Part shown: in pieces, positions 38,703 through 49,194 of the stretch
How positions within the stretch are numbered: the stretch's first letter is position 1
Layout of the letters: every line of letters begins with the position of its first letter
Assembly: GCA_027920525.1 (NCBI GenBank)
Contig: CP115858.1
Span: 2,728,001 to 2,792,000, forward strand
Length of the DNA stretch: 64,000 nucleotides
Direction: 5' to 3'
Source of the DNA: Chryseobacterium daecheongense
Lineage (GTDB): Bacteria > Bacteroidota > Bacteroidia > Flavobacteriales > Weeksellaceae
Position numbers and translations under genes: made by a program
Notes under the pieces: model-generated
Seen by the model: only the letters and a program-made list of their open reading frames with translations
Databases searched by the model: none
Told to the model about the DNA's origin: nothing

Positions 38703-40034
38703 CTAGTTTTCGTTTGCCCAGTTTAAACGGTCTGCCTGATTATACTGCCAAGGAGCAGCATTATTTTCCACATTAGTCATCATCAAATTCAGTTCCTGTG
38801 GTGCTGCCGATTGCTCCATTACCAGAAATCTTCTCATTTCAAAAATAATGGAAAGCGGATCCAGTAATATAGGACAAGCTTCTGTACAAGCATTACAAGT
38901 AGTACATGCCCAAAGCTCTTCTTTCGTTATATAATCATTCAGTAACTTTTTGCCATCATCTACAAACTTTCCGTTTTTGTCAATATTTCTTCCAACCTCT
39001 TCCATACGGTCTCTGGTCTTCATTAGAATTAACCTTGGAGAAAGCTTTTTACCGGTAATATTTGCAGGACATACAGAAGTACATCGTCCGCATTCCGTAC
39101 ATGAGTAGGCATTCAGTAATTGAACCTGATTCAGATCAAATATATCTTCAGCACCGAACTTGGAAGGAACATCTGCTTCAGCGCCTTCTGCCGGCGCAGC
39201 GTATGGATCAGCATTAGGATCCATCATCAGTTTAATCTCCTTCGTTACAGATTCCAAATTGTTGAATTTCCCCTTTTTCTCCAAATTAGCATACCATGTA
39301 CTTGGGAATGCCAGGATAATATGAAGGTGCTTAGAATAATAAAGGTAATTCATGAAGAACAAAATTCCCACAAAATGAAACCACCAGGCTGCTTTTTCTG
39401 TGAAAAACAAAAAGCCATCACTAAAATTGCTGAAGATAGGTCCCAATAATGTTGAACTAACTGGAAAACTTCCATGCTCGGGAAGAAGCCCTCTTTGCTG
39501 AAGTACCCAATCTGCTGTATTCATTTTAAGGAAAGCAATCATAAGTGCAAACTCAATAATAAGAATCCAGTTGGCATCGTGTTTTGGCCATCCAAACAAT
39601 TCTTTCATTGTTAATCTCTTTACTCCATAAAAATTTCTACGGATAAAAAAGACAACAACTCCAATGATGACCAATAATGCCAATACTTCCAGGGTTGCCG
39701 TAAAGAAGCTATAGAAGCTATGGCCAAAAACCGAAGCAAGGAACCTGTGAGTACCGAATATCCCATCGACAATAATCTCGATAAGTTCTATGTTGATAAT
39801 AATAAAACCAACATAAACAAAAAGGTGTAAAATACCCGCTACAGGTCTCTTTACCATTTTACTCTGCCCCATTGCAACCCGTGCCATGGTTTCCCAGCGC
39901 TCGGACTTTTTATCACTTCGGTTGATTTCTTTGCCTAACTGAATATTTCTGTAAATTTTCATCAGGCTTTTAGCAAACAACCCAAACCCAGCAATTAATA
40001 AAATCAGAAAAATAACGTTATCGATGTACTGCAT
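38703..40034 (-). CDS. Membrane-bound (Fe-S) electron-transfer protein
   Basis: 443 residues. About five or six membrane helices occupy the first 230 residues (with His residues suited to haem b, as in nitrate-reductase gamma/HdrE-like proteins), followed by a soluble part with two 4Fe-4S motifs: CTECGRCTSVCPANITGKKLSP and CTTCNACTEACPILLDP. It is probably a quinone-linked oxidoreductase subunit working with the CCG-domain protein encoded after it. It lies 12 bases downstream of the MlaD gene, so all three genes share a transcript. Confidence 0.87.
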   Translation of the reverse strand: MQYIDNVIFLILLIAGFGLFAKSLMKIYRNIQLGKEINRSDKKSERWETMARVAMGQSKMVKRPVAGILHLFVYVGFIIINIELIEIIVDGIFGTHRFLASVFGHSFYSFFTATLEVLALLVIIGVVVFFIRRNFYGVKRLTMKELFGWPKHDANWILIIEFALMIAFLKMNTADWVLQQRGLLPEHGSFPVSSTLLGPIFSNFSDGFLFFTEKAAWWFHFVGILFFMNYLYYSKHLHIILAFPSTWYANLEKKGKFNNLESVTKEIKLMMDPNADPYAAPAEGAEADVPSKFGAEDIFDLNQVQLLNAYSCTECGRCTSVCPANITGKKLSPRLILMKTRDRMEEVGRNIDKNGKFVDDGKKLLNDYITKEELWACTTCNACTEACPILLDPLSIIFEMRRFLVMEQSAAPQELNLMMTNVENNAAPWQYNQADRLNWANEN

Positions 40035-40046
40035 AAGGTGTAAATA

Positions 40047-40997
40047 TTAGTCTTTATTATTCTTACCAAAAACGGAGAAATTGATATATCTCTTAGGATT
40101 GGCTTTCATGTCTTCAATTAACGAATTAAGATTCGTAGATGCAGAGTTCAAATTATTATACAGCTGTTCATCTTTCATCAACTTCCCTAAACTCCCTTGT
40201 CCGTTGTCTATTCCTCCGATTACCTGGTTAAGTTTACCAACGGTAGCATCCAGATTAGCAATGGTAGCATTCAACCTTTTAGTATCAATGCTCTCTGCCA
40301 GGTTGCCATATTTATCTAAAGTCACTTTCCCACTTTGCATGGTTAAGCTCGCATCATCTAAAACTTTCTGAAGTTTAGGATCATTGTGTCCAACTAAATT
40401 GTTAACGCTTCCTGCTGTTGTTTGTAATGCGCCTACAGTTTTATTAAGATTGGATAGCAAAGCTTTGATCTCTGCCCTGTTTTGCCCATCGACAATCATA
40501 TTGGCATTGGCCATCAAAGAATCAACACGATGTAAAACAGATTGCAATTGATCCTTAACCGGTCCTACCTGTGAAGAAAGGCTTCCCAATGTCCCCAATT
40601 TGAAAGCTCCTTTTAAAGTGTCCCCATCTTTTGCCGTTGCCCCTCCATATACAAGGTTAACACGCATTTCTTTACCAGACATTAATCCCGGCTCAAAAAT
40701 TTCAAGAGTAGAGTTCTTTGAAAACTCAAATTTATTATCTACCGTAATTTTAACAACAAAATTGATTTTCCCATCTTTGCTTGTCTGAGGAATGATCTTA
40801 TCAACCTGCCCTACTTTCAAGCCATTGATGGATACTGCTGAGGATTGTGCCAACCCTTCAACATTATCATATTTCGCGTAAAATATATTATCGGTAGTAA
40901 AAAGGCTACGGCCTTTCATAAATTGAAATAATAACACAAAGCCTACGATAGCTAAAAGTGCAATTACACCAGCTTTTAATTCTTTACTGAACTTCAC
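40047..40997 (-). CDS. mlaD: MlaD family protein (MCE domain), lipid transport
   Basis: 316 residues with one N-terminal helix (about 9-27) and an MCE domain (about residues 38-115: FYAKYDNVEGLAQSSAVSINGLKVGQV). A long helical, Asn/Leu-rich C-terminus follows (residues 150-300). The start codon is GTG at 40997; no ATG is near. MlaD binds phospholipid between the inner and outer membranes and works with an MlaE permease and MlaF ATPase. Those partners are encoded 17 kb away at 57.1-58.7 kb, whereas here the gene shares an operon with iron-sulfur proteins. Confidence 0.9.
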   Translation of the reverse strand: MKFSKELKAGVIALLAIVGFVLLFQFMKGRSLFTTDNIFYAKYDNVEGLAQSSAVSINGLKVGQVDKIIPQTSKDGKINFVVKITVDNKFEFSKNSTLEIFEPGLMSGKEMRVNLVYGGATAKDGDTLKGAFKLGTLGSLSSQVGPVKDQLQSVLHRVDSLMANANMIVDGQNRAEIKALLSNLNKTVGALQTTAGSVNNLVGHNDPKLQKVLDDASLTMQSGKVTLDKYGNLAESIDTKRLNATIANLDATVGKLNQVIGGIDNGQGSLGKLMKDEQLYNNLNSASTNLNSLIEDMKANPKRYINFSVFGKNNKD

Positions 40998-41072
40998 TTG
41001 CTAATTTTTTTCTAATGAGCAAATATAGCACATTTTAAATTAATCTTTCTGTTTATTCCTCTGCGTTAAATA

Positions 41073-41107
41073 CAAAAAAAGCGGCATTTTTTATGCCGCT
41101 TTTTGTA
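41073..41107 (-). terminator. Terminator after the PpiD-like gene
   Basis: An 11-bp stem AAAAGCGGCAT / ATGCCGCTTTT with a 5-base loop and long A/T flanks, 21 bases after the PpiD-like stop. It isolates that gene from mlaD. Confidence 0.85.
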
Positions 41108-41127
41108 TCTATAAAATTACTTTTTTA

Positions 41128-43278
41128 TTAATGCTGATTTCCCAGCTTATTCCAGATTTCAATTCTGTAATCATCGATATCAGCATTGTCCTGCAAGCTT
41201 TTTAACCAAGCCTGTCCGAACATTCCTGCACTTCTTTGAGTAACAGACTCTGTAAATTGCTTCAGATCTCCAGGTTGTTTATTTACAGTTTCATTCTTTT
41301 TGATCAGAACATAAACTCCCGTTCCTCCTTCTACAGGTTTAGAAAGTTGAGATTTCTTAACTCCAAAAGCAGCACCGGCAACTTTAGGCTCCATAGATCC
41401 GGCTACTGAAGGATTTAATAGATTCACCTGAGCACTTTGTTTTGTAGTGGCAAACATTTTTGCAATCTGATCAAGATTTGAAGCTTTAGCTGCCGTAATC
41501 TTATCAGCTATCTGTTTTGCAGCCAGCTTATTTTTCACAACCACCTCGATCTGATCTCTTACAGACTCAGGATCTGCCAATCCTTTCTCCTGTTTCCCAT
41601 TAAGGTATACTACAATTTTATCACCCGTTCCGTCTACTGTAAAGAATTCTGTATCTCCTTTAGATCTCTTCTTATCAAAAGCCCACGCAAGAATATCACC
41701 GTCTTTTTCAGTTCCTAAGCCTTGTAACTGACCATCGAATCTTTTGGCAGCCTTAGGATTTGAGAATTGATAATTTCCTTTCTTAGCAATATTCACGAAA
41801 TCGTTGAAAGATTTACCCTGAACCTGCTGAATGAATCTTCTTGCTTTTTTATCAACATCTGCTTCCGTAGCATCAGAAGCTTTGATTGCTTTTACAACAT
41901 TCGCTACTTTATATCCTAATGCACCAGGCTTTTTATCTTCAATGTTGATGATATGATATCCAAACTGCGTTTCTACAACACCTGTTGCTCCTTTTGGATT
42001 ATTAGCCAAATAAGTAAGGAACTCAGGAACGAAAGGAGTTTCCGGAGTAGTCCATCCTAAACTTCCTCCTTGAGCGGCAGAATTAGGATCGCTGGAAAGC
42101 TTTAAGAATTCTGTGAATTTAGCAGGATTTGCTTTTACAATAGCTCCGATAGAGTCCGCTAATTTTTTAGCTTCTTCTTTGGATCTTGTAACACCTTCTC
42201 CTGCAGGACTTCCTTTGAATGCTATAAGGATATGTCTTGATAGTGTAGAATCTGAAGTCTTTTTACCTAAAAGCTTAGAAACCACATAGAAATTTTGCTC
42301 TTTATAAGGACCAAAAGTCTGTCCGACAGCTGCAGTTGTAATCTGTGACTGTATTGTCTGTGGCAATTGATTAGGCTTCAAATATTGGCTATTGAAAGGC
42401 ATATCAGAGTTGGCCATTACAAACATAGAGTCATTGGTTGTATTTTGGAAATTTTCTTTCCCACCGCTTGCATCAGTTCCTCCTGAGAATATTTTATTGA
42501 TTTCTTTTAAAGCTGCTGCATCATCAGCTGCACTCGGTTGAGAAGGAAAGAAAGCAATACCAATATTTCTGCTTGCTTCAGTCTTAAACATCACCGGATG
42601 TTGCTTAATATAATCAGCAAGGTCCTCTGTCTTAACTTTAATATTATTTTTCTGAAGGTAAGATGTGTAATCTACTTTCACAAAATCGATATCAGCCATC
42701 TGATCTCTTTGTCTCATCAACTCTTCAGCTTCTTTCTTACCTGTAGTGATCCCTGTAGAAATATTAGCAAAAACCTGTCTTGCCATAATTCTGTATTCAA
42801 CAGATTTTCTGGTTTTCAACCACTGATTGTATCCTTCAGCACTTGTTGTTTTTAATTCCTCAACTTGTTTCTTAAGCTCTTGAGTCTTAAAATTACCTTT
42901 CTCATCAAAGAATTGTTTGTTTTGAGCAAACATCTGATCATACTGAATCTGACTCCAGAAGTAATCATCTGTCATTTCAAACCCCATCTTATCAAACTGC
43001 TGCTTGATAAGCTTTGATTGAACCAACAACTGCCAAGCTTGTTCTTCAAGACCATTTTTGGGCTGACCTTGTTGCTCTGCCTGCTGTTGCAATACGAAAA
43101 GTTGATCGTTAAACTCTTCACGGGTAATCTTTTCACCATTTACTTTTCCTAAAACATCAGGATTTTTTCCAAAAACCTTATCAATGCTATCAGGATTAAC
43201 TAAAAACGCTAAAAGCGCCAGTGCAATTACTCCCATCAAAAGCCAAGGTCTATTCCTAATCTGTCCTAAAATTGCCAT
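41128..43278 (-). CDS. PpiD-like periplasmic peptidylprolyl isomerase / chaperone
   Basis: 716 residues: one N-terminal membrane helix (about 13-30), a SurA/PpiD N-domain (LGKVNGEKITREEFNDQLFVLQQQ, VQSKLIKQQFDKMGFEM), and a parvulin domain around residues 340-455 (SRHILIAFKG, AKKLADSIGAIV, QGGSLGWTTPETPFVPEFLTYL, VETQFGYHIINI). It is a membrane-anchored folding helper for proteins leaving the Sec translocon. The length and layout match PpiD more than SurA. It is monocistronic, divergent from lon, with 258 bases between them. Confidence 0.9.
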   Translation of the reverse strand: MAILGQIRNRPWLLMGVIALALLAFLVNPDSIDKVFGKNPDVLGKVNGEKITREEFNDQLFVLQQQAEQQGQPKNGLEEQAWQLLVQSKLIKQQFDKMGFEMTDDYFWSQIQYDQMFAQNKQFFDEKGNFKTQELKKQVEELKTTSAEGYNQWLKTRKSVEYRIMARQVFANISTGITTGKKEAEELMRQRDQMADIDFVKVDYTSYLQKNNIKVKTEDLADYIKQHPVMFKTEASRNIGIAFFPSQPSAADDAAALKEINKIFSGGTDASGGKENFQNTTNDSMFVMANSDMPFNSQYLKPNQLPQTIQSQITTAAVGQTFGPYKEQNFYVVSKLLGKKTSDSTLSRHILIAFKGSPAGEGVTRSKEEAKKLADSIGAIVKANPAKFTEFLKLSSDPNSAAQGGSLGWTTPETPFVPEFLTYLANNPKGATGVVETQFGYHIINIEDKKPGALGYKVANVVKAIKASDATEADVDKKARRFIQQVQGKSFNDFVNIAKKGNYQFSNPKAAKRFDGQLQGLGTEKDGDILAWAFDKKRSKGDTEFFTVDGTGDKIVVYLNGKQEKGLADPESVRDQIEVVVKNKLAAKQIADKITAAKASNLDQIAKMFATTKQSAQVNLLNPSVAGSMEPKVAGAAFGVKKSQLSKPVEGGTGVYVLIKKNETVNKQPGDLKQFTESVTQRSAGMFGQAWLKSLQDNADIDDYRIEIWNKLGNQH

Positions 43279-43471
43279 TTTATAAATTATAGTTTTTTAT
43301 CAGGTTGCGAAAATACACATTTTTAAGAAATTACAGAAATCCAAGTGCTTTTTTTAATTTTTAAAATTCAAATTTCATAAAAAAGGAAATTTTGACCATA
43401 TTTTTTAATGAAAAACAAATGGCATAGGTATTGTGCATCTTACATTAACATAATATACTAGGTATTTTCTT

Positions 43472-43526
43472 AGCATATTATGCTTAATCACTTTAACGAT
43501 TTAAAACGAGAATGACAATTTGTCAT
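43472..43526 (+). repeat. Two small palindromes upstream of lon
   Basis: AGCATA-T-TATGCT (43472-43484) and ATGACAA-T-TTGTCAT (43512-43526) are inverted repeats with a one-base centre, the second ending 10 bases before the lon ATG. They could be operators for a stress regulator. No CIRCE heat-shock element and no clear TAnnTTTG box were seen in the 258-base gap. Confidence 0.4.
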
Positions 43527-43536
43527 TTGATTTACT

Positions 43537-45942
43537 ATGACAGAATTTGAAGATATTAGTTTGGAGGAAATGATTAGCGATGGATTTGATATTGTGGCGG
43601 AAGAGATAAATCTTTCCGACTTTTCGGAAACTGATAAAAATTCCGAACAAAAAATATTTCCTATTCTTCCTGTGAGGAACATGGTTATGTTTCCAAATGT
43701 AGTAATACCTATTACCGCGGGAAGAAAAGCATCTATACAGCTTCTTGAAGAAGCTCAGAAAAATGGAGATTTCATTGGGATTGTAAGTCAAAAAAACTCA
43801 GAACTAGAACAGCCTACTGAAAAAGACTTATATCAAACAGGAACTCTGGCGAAGATCATAAAGATCATCAAACTTCCTGAAGGAAATATTACTGCTATTA
43901 CTAAAGGTTTTCACCGCTTTAAGGTCAAAAAATTTATTGAAACACAACCTTATTTTAAGGCTGAAATTTCTAAATTAAAAGATACCAAAGCCAAAAACCA
44001 GGATGAATATGATGCTTTACTGGAAAATATTAAGGATTTAGCTTTAAAAATAATTGAGCTTGATCCAAATATTCCAAACGCAGCTAATTTTGCAATAAAA
44101 AACATCAACAATAACGATGATTTATTGAATTTTATTTGCACCAATGCCAGTTTCCCTTCTGTAGAAAAGCAAAAGCTTCTTGAAGAAAAAAGCCTGATGG
44201 CAAGAGCCAACAGCTGTTATGAAAAGATGCACGAGGACTACCGAAAACTGGAATTAAGAAACCAGATCCATCAGAAAACATCAAAAGATCTTGACAAGCA
44301 GCAGAGAGAATACTTCCTTAACCAACAGATCAGAACGATCCAGGAAGAACTTGGAGGTGGAGCAGAAGGAGATGTAGAAGATCTTATCAACAAGGCAAAG
44401 ACTAAAAAATGGAGCAAGGAGGTTGAAGAACATTTTCAAAAAGAAATCAACAGACTACAAAGACAAAACCCTAATTCTCCGGACTATAATGTTCAGAGAA
44501 ATTATCTAGATTTCTTCACGGACCTTCCATGGGAAACTTATACAAAAGATGTTTTCGACATTGTAAAAGCTGAAAAAGTTCTTGAAAAAGCACATTTCGG
44601 GCTGGAAGACATAAAGAAAAGAATCCTTGAACACATGGCTGTTTTAAAATTAAAAAACAACATGAAATCTCCGATTTTACTTCTTGTAGGTCCTCCCGGA
44701 GTAGGTAAAACTTCTTTAGGAAAATCTGTTGCAGATGCCCTGGGAAGAAAATATGTACGGTTATCTTTAGGTGGTCTTCATGATGAAAGTGAGATTCGCG
44801 GACACAGAAAAACCTACATAGGAGCAATGGCAGGAAGAATTCTTCAGTCCATAAAAAAATCAGGAACGTCTAATCCGGTTATTGTATTGGATGAAATTGA
44901 TAAAGTAGGACAGGGAATCCATGGAGACCCAAGTTCCGCACTTTTAGAGGTTCTGGATCCTGAACAAAACAATGCATTCTATGATAATTTCCTGGAAATG
45001 GGTTATGATTTGTCTAAAGTAATGTTCATTGCTACAGCTAATTCTCTCTCTACCATACAAACCCCGCTTCTTGACAGAATGGAGATCATCCAGATTGCAG
45101 GGTATACCATGGAGGAAAAAACAGAAATCGCAAAAAGGCATCTTATCAAAAAACAACAGGAAGAAAACGGCTTAACTTCAAAATCTTTCAAGCTTGGAAA
45201 TCCTGAACTTAAACATATTATAGAGGCTCACACTTCAGAAAGCGGAGTAAGGACATTAGAAAAAAGGATAGCTTCTATTGCAAGATGGGTGGCATTACAA
45301 ACCGCATTGCTTAAAGATTATGATCCTAAGATAACTGTTGAAAAAATAGATGAAATCCTTGGTGTCCCAAGACCTAAAAGTTTATCCGAGATCACAGGAG
45401 TTCCAGGAGTAGTTACAGGATTGGCCTGGACAAGTGTGGGAGGAGATATTTTATTTATCGAAAGTATTCTCAGCAATGGAAAGGGCACACTGACAATGAC
45501 AGGGAACCTGGGAACGGTAATGAAAGAGTCTGCGACAATAGCATTGGAGTATATCAAAGCAAAACATAAAGAATTAGGAATCGATCAGGAAGATATCGAA
45601 AAGAAAAACATTCACGTTCACGTTCCTGAAGGCGCCACTCCAAAAGACGGGCCTTCCGCGGGAATTGCCATGCTAACCTCAATGGTTTCTTCTTTTAAAA
45701 ACAAGAAAGTTAAACCTCACCTGGCCATGACGGGAGAAATTACCCTCAGAGGAAAAGTGCTTCCTGTAGGAGGTATCAAAGAAAAACTTCTCGCAGCTAC
45801 AAGGGCAGGTATTAAAGATGTTATTCTTTGCGAAGCTAACAGAAAAGATGTGGAAGAAATCAAAAAAGATTATCTGAAAGACCTTAACGTTCATTACGTT
45901 AACAAAATGGAAGATGTTATTGATATTGCCATAGAAAAGTAA
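43537..45942 (+). CDS. lon: ATP-dependent protease La
   Basis: Degrades misfolded and regulatory proteins in the cytoplasm. 801 residues. N-terminal LON domain ([19 protein letters not shown]), AAA+ module with Walker A GPPGVGKT (residues 385-392) and Walker [12 protein letters not shown], and a C-terminal protease domain with the catalytic Ser707 (PKDGPSAG) and Lys750 ([10 protein letters not shown]). An acidic N-terminal extension of about 40 residues precedes the LON domain. It has its own terminator. Confidence 0.98.
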   Translation: MTEFEDISLEEMISDGFDIVAEEINLSDFSETDKNSEQKIFPILPVRNMVMFPNVVIPITAGRKASIQLLEEAQKNGDFIGIVSQKNSELEQPTEKDLYQTGTLAKIIKIIKLPEGNITAITKGFHRFKVKKFIETQPYFKAEISKLKDTKAKNQDEYDALLENIKDLALKIIELDPNIPNAANFAIKNINNNDDLLNFICTNASFPSVEKQKLLEEKSLMARANSCYEKMHEDYRKLELRNQIHQKTSKDLDKQQREYFLNQQIRTIQEELGGGAEGDVEDLINKAKTKKWSKEVEEHFQKEINRLQRQNPNSPDYNVQRNYLDFFTDLPWETYTKDVFDIVKAEKVLEKAHFGLEDIKKRILEHMAVLKLKNNMKSPILLLVGPPGVGKTSLGKSVADALGRKYVRLSLGGLHDESEIRGHRKTYIGAMAGRILQSIKKSGTSNPVIVLDEIDKVGQGIHGDPSSALLEVLDPEQNNAFYDNFLEMGYDLSKVMFIATANSLSTIQTPLLDRMEIIQIAGYTMEEKTEIAKRHLIKKQQEENGLTSKSFKLGNPELKHIIEAHTSESGVRTLEKRIASIARWVALQTALLKDYDPKITVEKIDEILGVPRPKSLSEITGVPGVVTGLAWTSVGGDILFIESILSNGKGTLTMTGNLGTVMKESATIALEYIKAKHKELGIDQEDIEKKNIHVHVPEGATPKDGPSAGIAMLTSMVSSFKNKKVKPHLAMTGEITLRGKVLPVGGIKEKLLAATRAGIKDVILCEANRKDVEEIKKDYLKDLNVHYVNKMEDVIDIAIEK

Positions 45943-45964
45943 TATTATCATATAGTCAATAAAC

Positions 45965-45999
45965 AAAAAAACACGTCTCAGTTTTGAGATGTGTTTTTG
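45965..45999 (+). terminator. Terminator after lon
   Basis: A stem AAAAACACGTCTCA / TGAGATGTGTTTTT (one G-T pair) with a 4-base loop and T-rich tail. The following 175 bases to the next gene show nothing definite. Confidence 0.85.
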
Positions 46000-46175
46000 T
46001 TTAAAAGTATGGCATGCAGTTATAAGTCTTCCTAAAAGAATTACTCAGGATTCAGAAGTTAGATACCACATCTTTAATCAAATTAATTTATATTCTGAAA
46101 AGAATTCAAGTTAATTGAATAAAAAGCCTTTCAATTCAATGGGTTTTACTAATTTTATAAAACAGATTATGAGTT

Positions 46176-47288
46176 ATGAATTTTTTTAAGCTTCCCTTCC
46201 TTTTAAAACTAACCCTTGTTATTATTTCAATTATAGGTATCGGATACCTTATAGAGTTAGGACAAAGCATCCTGGCTCCTTTCTTTCTTGCTTTTTTAAT
46301 GGCAATGTTATTTTTGCCTTTTTCTACATTCTTAGAAAGAAAATTAAGATTTCCACGCTCTGTTTCCACAATGATATCTGTTCTTTGTATGTTGGTGATC
46401 TTAGCAGGATTAATATTTTTCTTTGGATCTCAACTTTCAAGTTTTACCAAGGACCTCCCACACCTAAGAATGCAATTCGACACCGTTTTCAACGGTCTTC
46501 AAAAATGGGTATATCATACATTCAATGTTAAGATTCATGAGCAACTCGACTACATTGATCAAGCTTTAAATAAACTGTTATCATCCTCAGGAGTTATTCT
46601 GGGATTTACTTTTGGAATCTTTTCTACAGGCCTAGGCTTCCTTGTATTTTTTATATTGTTTTTCATCTTCATTTTAAATTACAGAAGAATCCTTAACAAC
46701 TTTATTGTTAATGTCTTTAGTGAAAAACATAAAGCAAGTGTACAGGAAGTAGTATCTGAGGTTCGCGTCATGACGAAAAAGTACATTATTGGCCTTTGCA
46801 TACAGATTATTATTGTATCCAGCCTTACGTCAATTATCCTGGCAATTTTAGGCGTTAAATATGCTATTTTATTAGGTGTGTTAACAGGATTGCTCAACGT
46901 TATTCCTTATCTGGGAATTTGTATTTCCTTAGTCATTTCTTGTTTTATAGCTTTTGCAACGACTACTCCTTCTACTTGTATATATGTAATTATCGGTTAC
47001 ATAGGAGTGCATGTGGTGGATGGAAATATTGTACTTCCTTTTGTGGTAGGTTCGAAAGTAAAGATCAACGCATTATTTTCTTTCATAGGGATTATTGTTG
47101 GGGAACATCTGTGGGGAATATCAGGAATGTTCCTTTGTATTCCTGCAATTGCTATTATTAAAATCATCTTTGAGAGAGTGGATGGATTACAGCCATGGGG
47201 AAAATTACTGGGTGAAGATGAAAAGCCTAATAAAAAGAAAAAGAGTTATAAAATTTCGAAGAATATTACTTTAAAAGAAATGGACTGA
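46176..47288 (+). CDS. AI-2E family transporter (PerM-like)
   Basis: 370 residues with about eight membrane helices in the family pattern: two helix pairs, a cytoplasmic or periplasmic amphipathic stretch around residues 90-140, then the conserved GLLNVIPYLG and VVDGNIVLPFVVGSKVKINALFSFIGIIVGEHLWGISGM. Members of this family are called autoinducer-2 exporters, but several act as permeases or cation/proton antiporters; the substrate here is open. The Lys-rich C-terminus is hydrophilic. Confidence 0.9.
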   Translation: MNFFKLPFLLKLTLVIISIIGIGYLIELGQSILAPFFLAFLMAMLFLPFSTFLERKLRFPRSVSTMISVLCMLVILAGLIFFFGSQLSSFTKDLPHLRMQFDTVFNGLQKWVYHTFNVKIHEQLDYIDQALNKLLSSSGVILGFTFGIFSTGLGFLVFFILFFIFILNYRRILNNFIVNVFSEKHKASVQEVVSEVRVMTKKYIIGLCIQIIIVSSLTSIILAILGVKYAILLGVLTGLLNVIPYLGICISLVISCFIAFATTTPSTCIYVIIGYIGVHVVDGNIVLPFVVGSKVKINALFSFIGIIVGEHLWGISGMFLCIPAIAIIKIIFERVDGLQPWGKLLGEDEKPNKKKKSYKISKNITLKEMD

Positions 47289-47388
47289 ACACCAATTTAC
47301 CATTAAAGAATAATCAACATTTAATCTACAATCAAATTACTTTCATTAGATTTAAAGATATTTTTAATCAATTTCTTGTATTTTTATG

Positions 47389-47396
47389 TAAATTTG
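47389..47396 (+). promoter_or_regulatory. Possible -7 box of the DoxX gene
   Basis: TAAATTTG, 17 bases before the ATG, fits the -7 consensus. No TTG stands at the right distance upstream. Confidence 0.4.
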
Positions 47397-47413
47397 ATGA
47401 AAATCCATCAATC

Positions 47414-47791
47414 ATGAAAGTCATAAAATTCATTCTTTGCCTACTGTTCGGACTTATGTTTCTGAATGCAGGGCTCGACAAATTTCTGCACTACAATCCG
47501 GCACCCAAACTTACCGAAGCACAAATAAAGTTATATACTGCATTTGGTGAAATCGGCTGGCTGCTGCCTTTAGTGGGGGTAGTAGAAATTATTGGGGGAT
47601 TACTTTTTATCTTTCCAAAAACAAGAGCTTTAGGAGCAATTGTAATTTTACCCGTCATGGTGGGTATTGTATTGCATAATACATACAGAGACCCATCTTC
47701 AACAGGGATTGCGATTTCCCTGGTCCTTTTCCTAATTAACATCTGGATAATCGCAGATAACAGCAAAAAATACAAAGCTTTAGTAAGCTAA
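47414..47791 (+). CDS. DoxX family membrane protein
   Basis: 125 residues with four helices (about 4-20, 45-65, 70-90, 97-115). The family features are the opening helix with FLNAGLDKF, the GEIGWLLPLVGVVEIIGGLLF core and ALGAIVILPVMVGIVLHN. DoxX-like proteins are small redox or quinone-associated membrane proteins of unclear function. The gene ends at a palindromic terminator. Confidence 0.88.
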   Translation: MKVIKFILCLLFGLMFLNAGLDKFLHYNPAPKLTEAQIKLYTAFGEIGWLLPLVGVVEIIGGLLFIFPKTRALGAIVILPVMVGIVLHNTYRDPSSTGIAISLVLFLINIWIIADNSKKYKALVS

Positions 47792-47817
47792 AAAAGACTG
47801 CAATTGCAGTCTTTTTT
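47790..47817. terminator. Bidirectional terminator
   Basis: AAAAAGACTGCAA/TTGCAGTCTTTTT is a perfect palindrome between two convergent genes; the stop codon of the acyl-CoA dehydrogenase gene touches its end. Confidence 0.9.
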
Positions 47818-49175
47818 TATACAAATGCACTAAAACCTGTTATAGACCTACCGACAATTAGTGAATTGATTTCTTTAGTTCCTTCATAAGAATATATCGC
47901 CTCGGCATCTGCCACAAATCTTGCAACATCATATTCTAACAGGATCCCATTCCCACCCATTACCTCACGGGCTCTGGATACAATATCCCTTGTACGTAAA
48001 GTACAAAAAACCTTTGCCAGTGAAGCATGTTCATCCTTTAAAATCCCTTCGTCCTGCATTTCAGAAAGCCTGAAAACCAACGTCTGCATCGCAGTAAGAT
48101 TAGATAGCATTTCTACCAAATGCCCCTGAATCATCTGAAAAGAAGCAATGGGTCTTCCAAACTGTTCTCTTTTCCTGGTATAGTCTAATGCACTTTCATA
48201 AGCACCTCTTGCGCAACCTGTCGCCATCCAGGCCACGCCGGCCCTTGTCATTCTCAATACTTTACCTGTATCTTTAAAAGAATTAGCATTTTGAAGTCTG
48301 TTTTCTTCAGTTACAAGACAATCTTTTAAAGTGATTAATCCGTTTTGTACGATACGAAGAGCCATTTTTCCCTTAATTTTTTCAACAGAGAACCCCGGAT
48401 TATCTTTTTCTACAATAAATCCTTTCACCTCTCCGCTATCGACATCTCTTGCCCAGATAATCACCAAGTCAGCGAACGTAGCATTTCCAATCCATTTTTT
48501 CTCTCCGTTAAGAATCCATCCTTCAGGCGTTTTCTTGCATGTAGCAGTTAATCCTCCTGCTGCGCCGGATCCTACTTCAGGTTCCGTTAATCCGAAAGCT
48601 CCTATTTTTTCAAACTTTTGCATCTGAGGAAGCCATTTTTGCTTTTGCTCTTCAGAACCACATATATAAATGGATCCCATTGCCAATCCTGACTGCACCC
48701 CAAAAAAAGTAGCTATTGAAGCATCAATTCTCGCCATCTCCATTGCAATAACCCCCTCCATTAGGAAAGGCATTCCGGGGCAACCATATCCTTCATAGGT
48801 GACCCCGCAAATATTCAGTTTCTGGAATTTAGGTATCAGTTCAAAAGGAAATTCATCTCTTAACCAATAATGATTAACCAAAGGCTTAACTTCCTTTTCC
48901 ATAAATGCCCTCACCTTTAGCTGTATTTCTCTTTGTTCAGGCGTAAGCGTATGATAAATATCGTAAAAATCACCGTCAATGGGCGGTAGCTCTCTCTTCT
49001 TTTTATCGGAATCCAGCATTTTCATTAAACCTCCTAATTGTTTGTCATCTAATTTTGAGAAATTATGCATCAGCTTCGGAAGATCTACTTTTCTGGATAT
49101 TGCGCTTAACTGATCAAAATCTATTGATCTGAATAATTCTATAGCATTTCTGATTTTGGAAAAAGTATTCGACAT
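47817..49175 (-). CDS. Acyl-CoA dehydrogenase (glutaryl-CoA dehydrogenase-like)
   Basis: 452 residues. After an N-terminal extension of about 60 residues that is not part of the core, the dehydrogenase domains follow: GCPGMPFLMEGVIAMEMARIDASIATFFGVQSGLAMG, FGLTEPEVGSGAAGGLTATCKK, NGEKKWIGNATFADLVIIWARD and EQFGRPIASFQMIQGHLVEM. The probable catalytic base is Glu431 in SYEGTKEIN. The sequence pattern is closest to glutaryl-CoA dehydrogenases, which act in lysine and tryptophan breakdown, but substrate choice cannot be settled. The upstream region shares a cluster of TTTACAAA motifs with the divergent DUF4349 gene. Confidence 0.9.
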   Translation of the reverse strand: MSNTFSKIRNAIELFRSIDFDQLSAISRKVDLPKLMHNFSKLDDKQLGGLMKMLDSDKKKRELPPIDGDFYDIYHTLTPEQREIQLKVRAFMEKEVKPLVNHYWLRDEFPFELIPKFQKLNICGVTYEGYGCPGMPFLMEGVIAMEMARIDASIATFFGVQSGLAMGSIYICGSEEQKQKWLPQMQKFEKIGAFGLTEPEVGSGAAGGLTATCKKTPEGWILNGEKKWIGNATFADLVIIWARDVDSGEVKGFIVEKDNPGFSVEKIKGKMALRIVQNGLITLKDCLVTEENRLQNANSFKDTGKVLRMTRAGVAWMATGCARGAYESALDYTRKREQFGRPIASFQMIQGHLVEMLSNLTAMQTLVFRLSEMQDEGILKDEHASLAKVFCTLRTRDIVSRAREVMGGNGILLEYDVARFVADAEAIYSYEGTKEINSLIVGRSITGFSAFV

Positions 49176-49194
49176 ATTTACAGTTGTGATTTAA

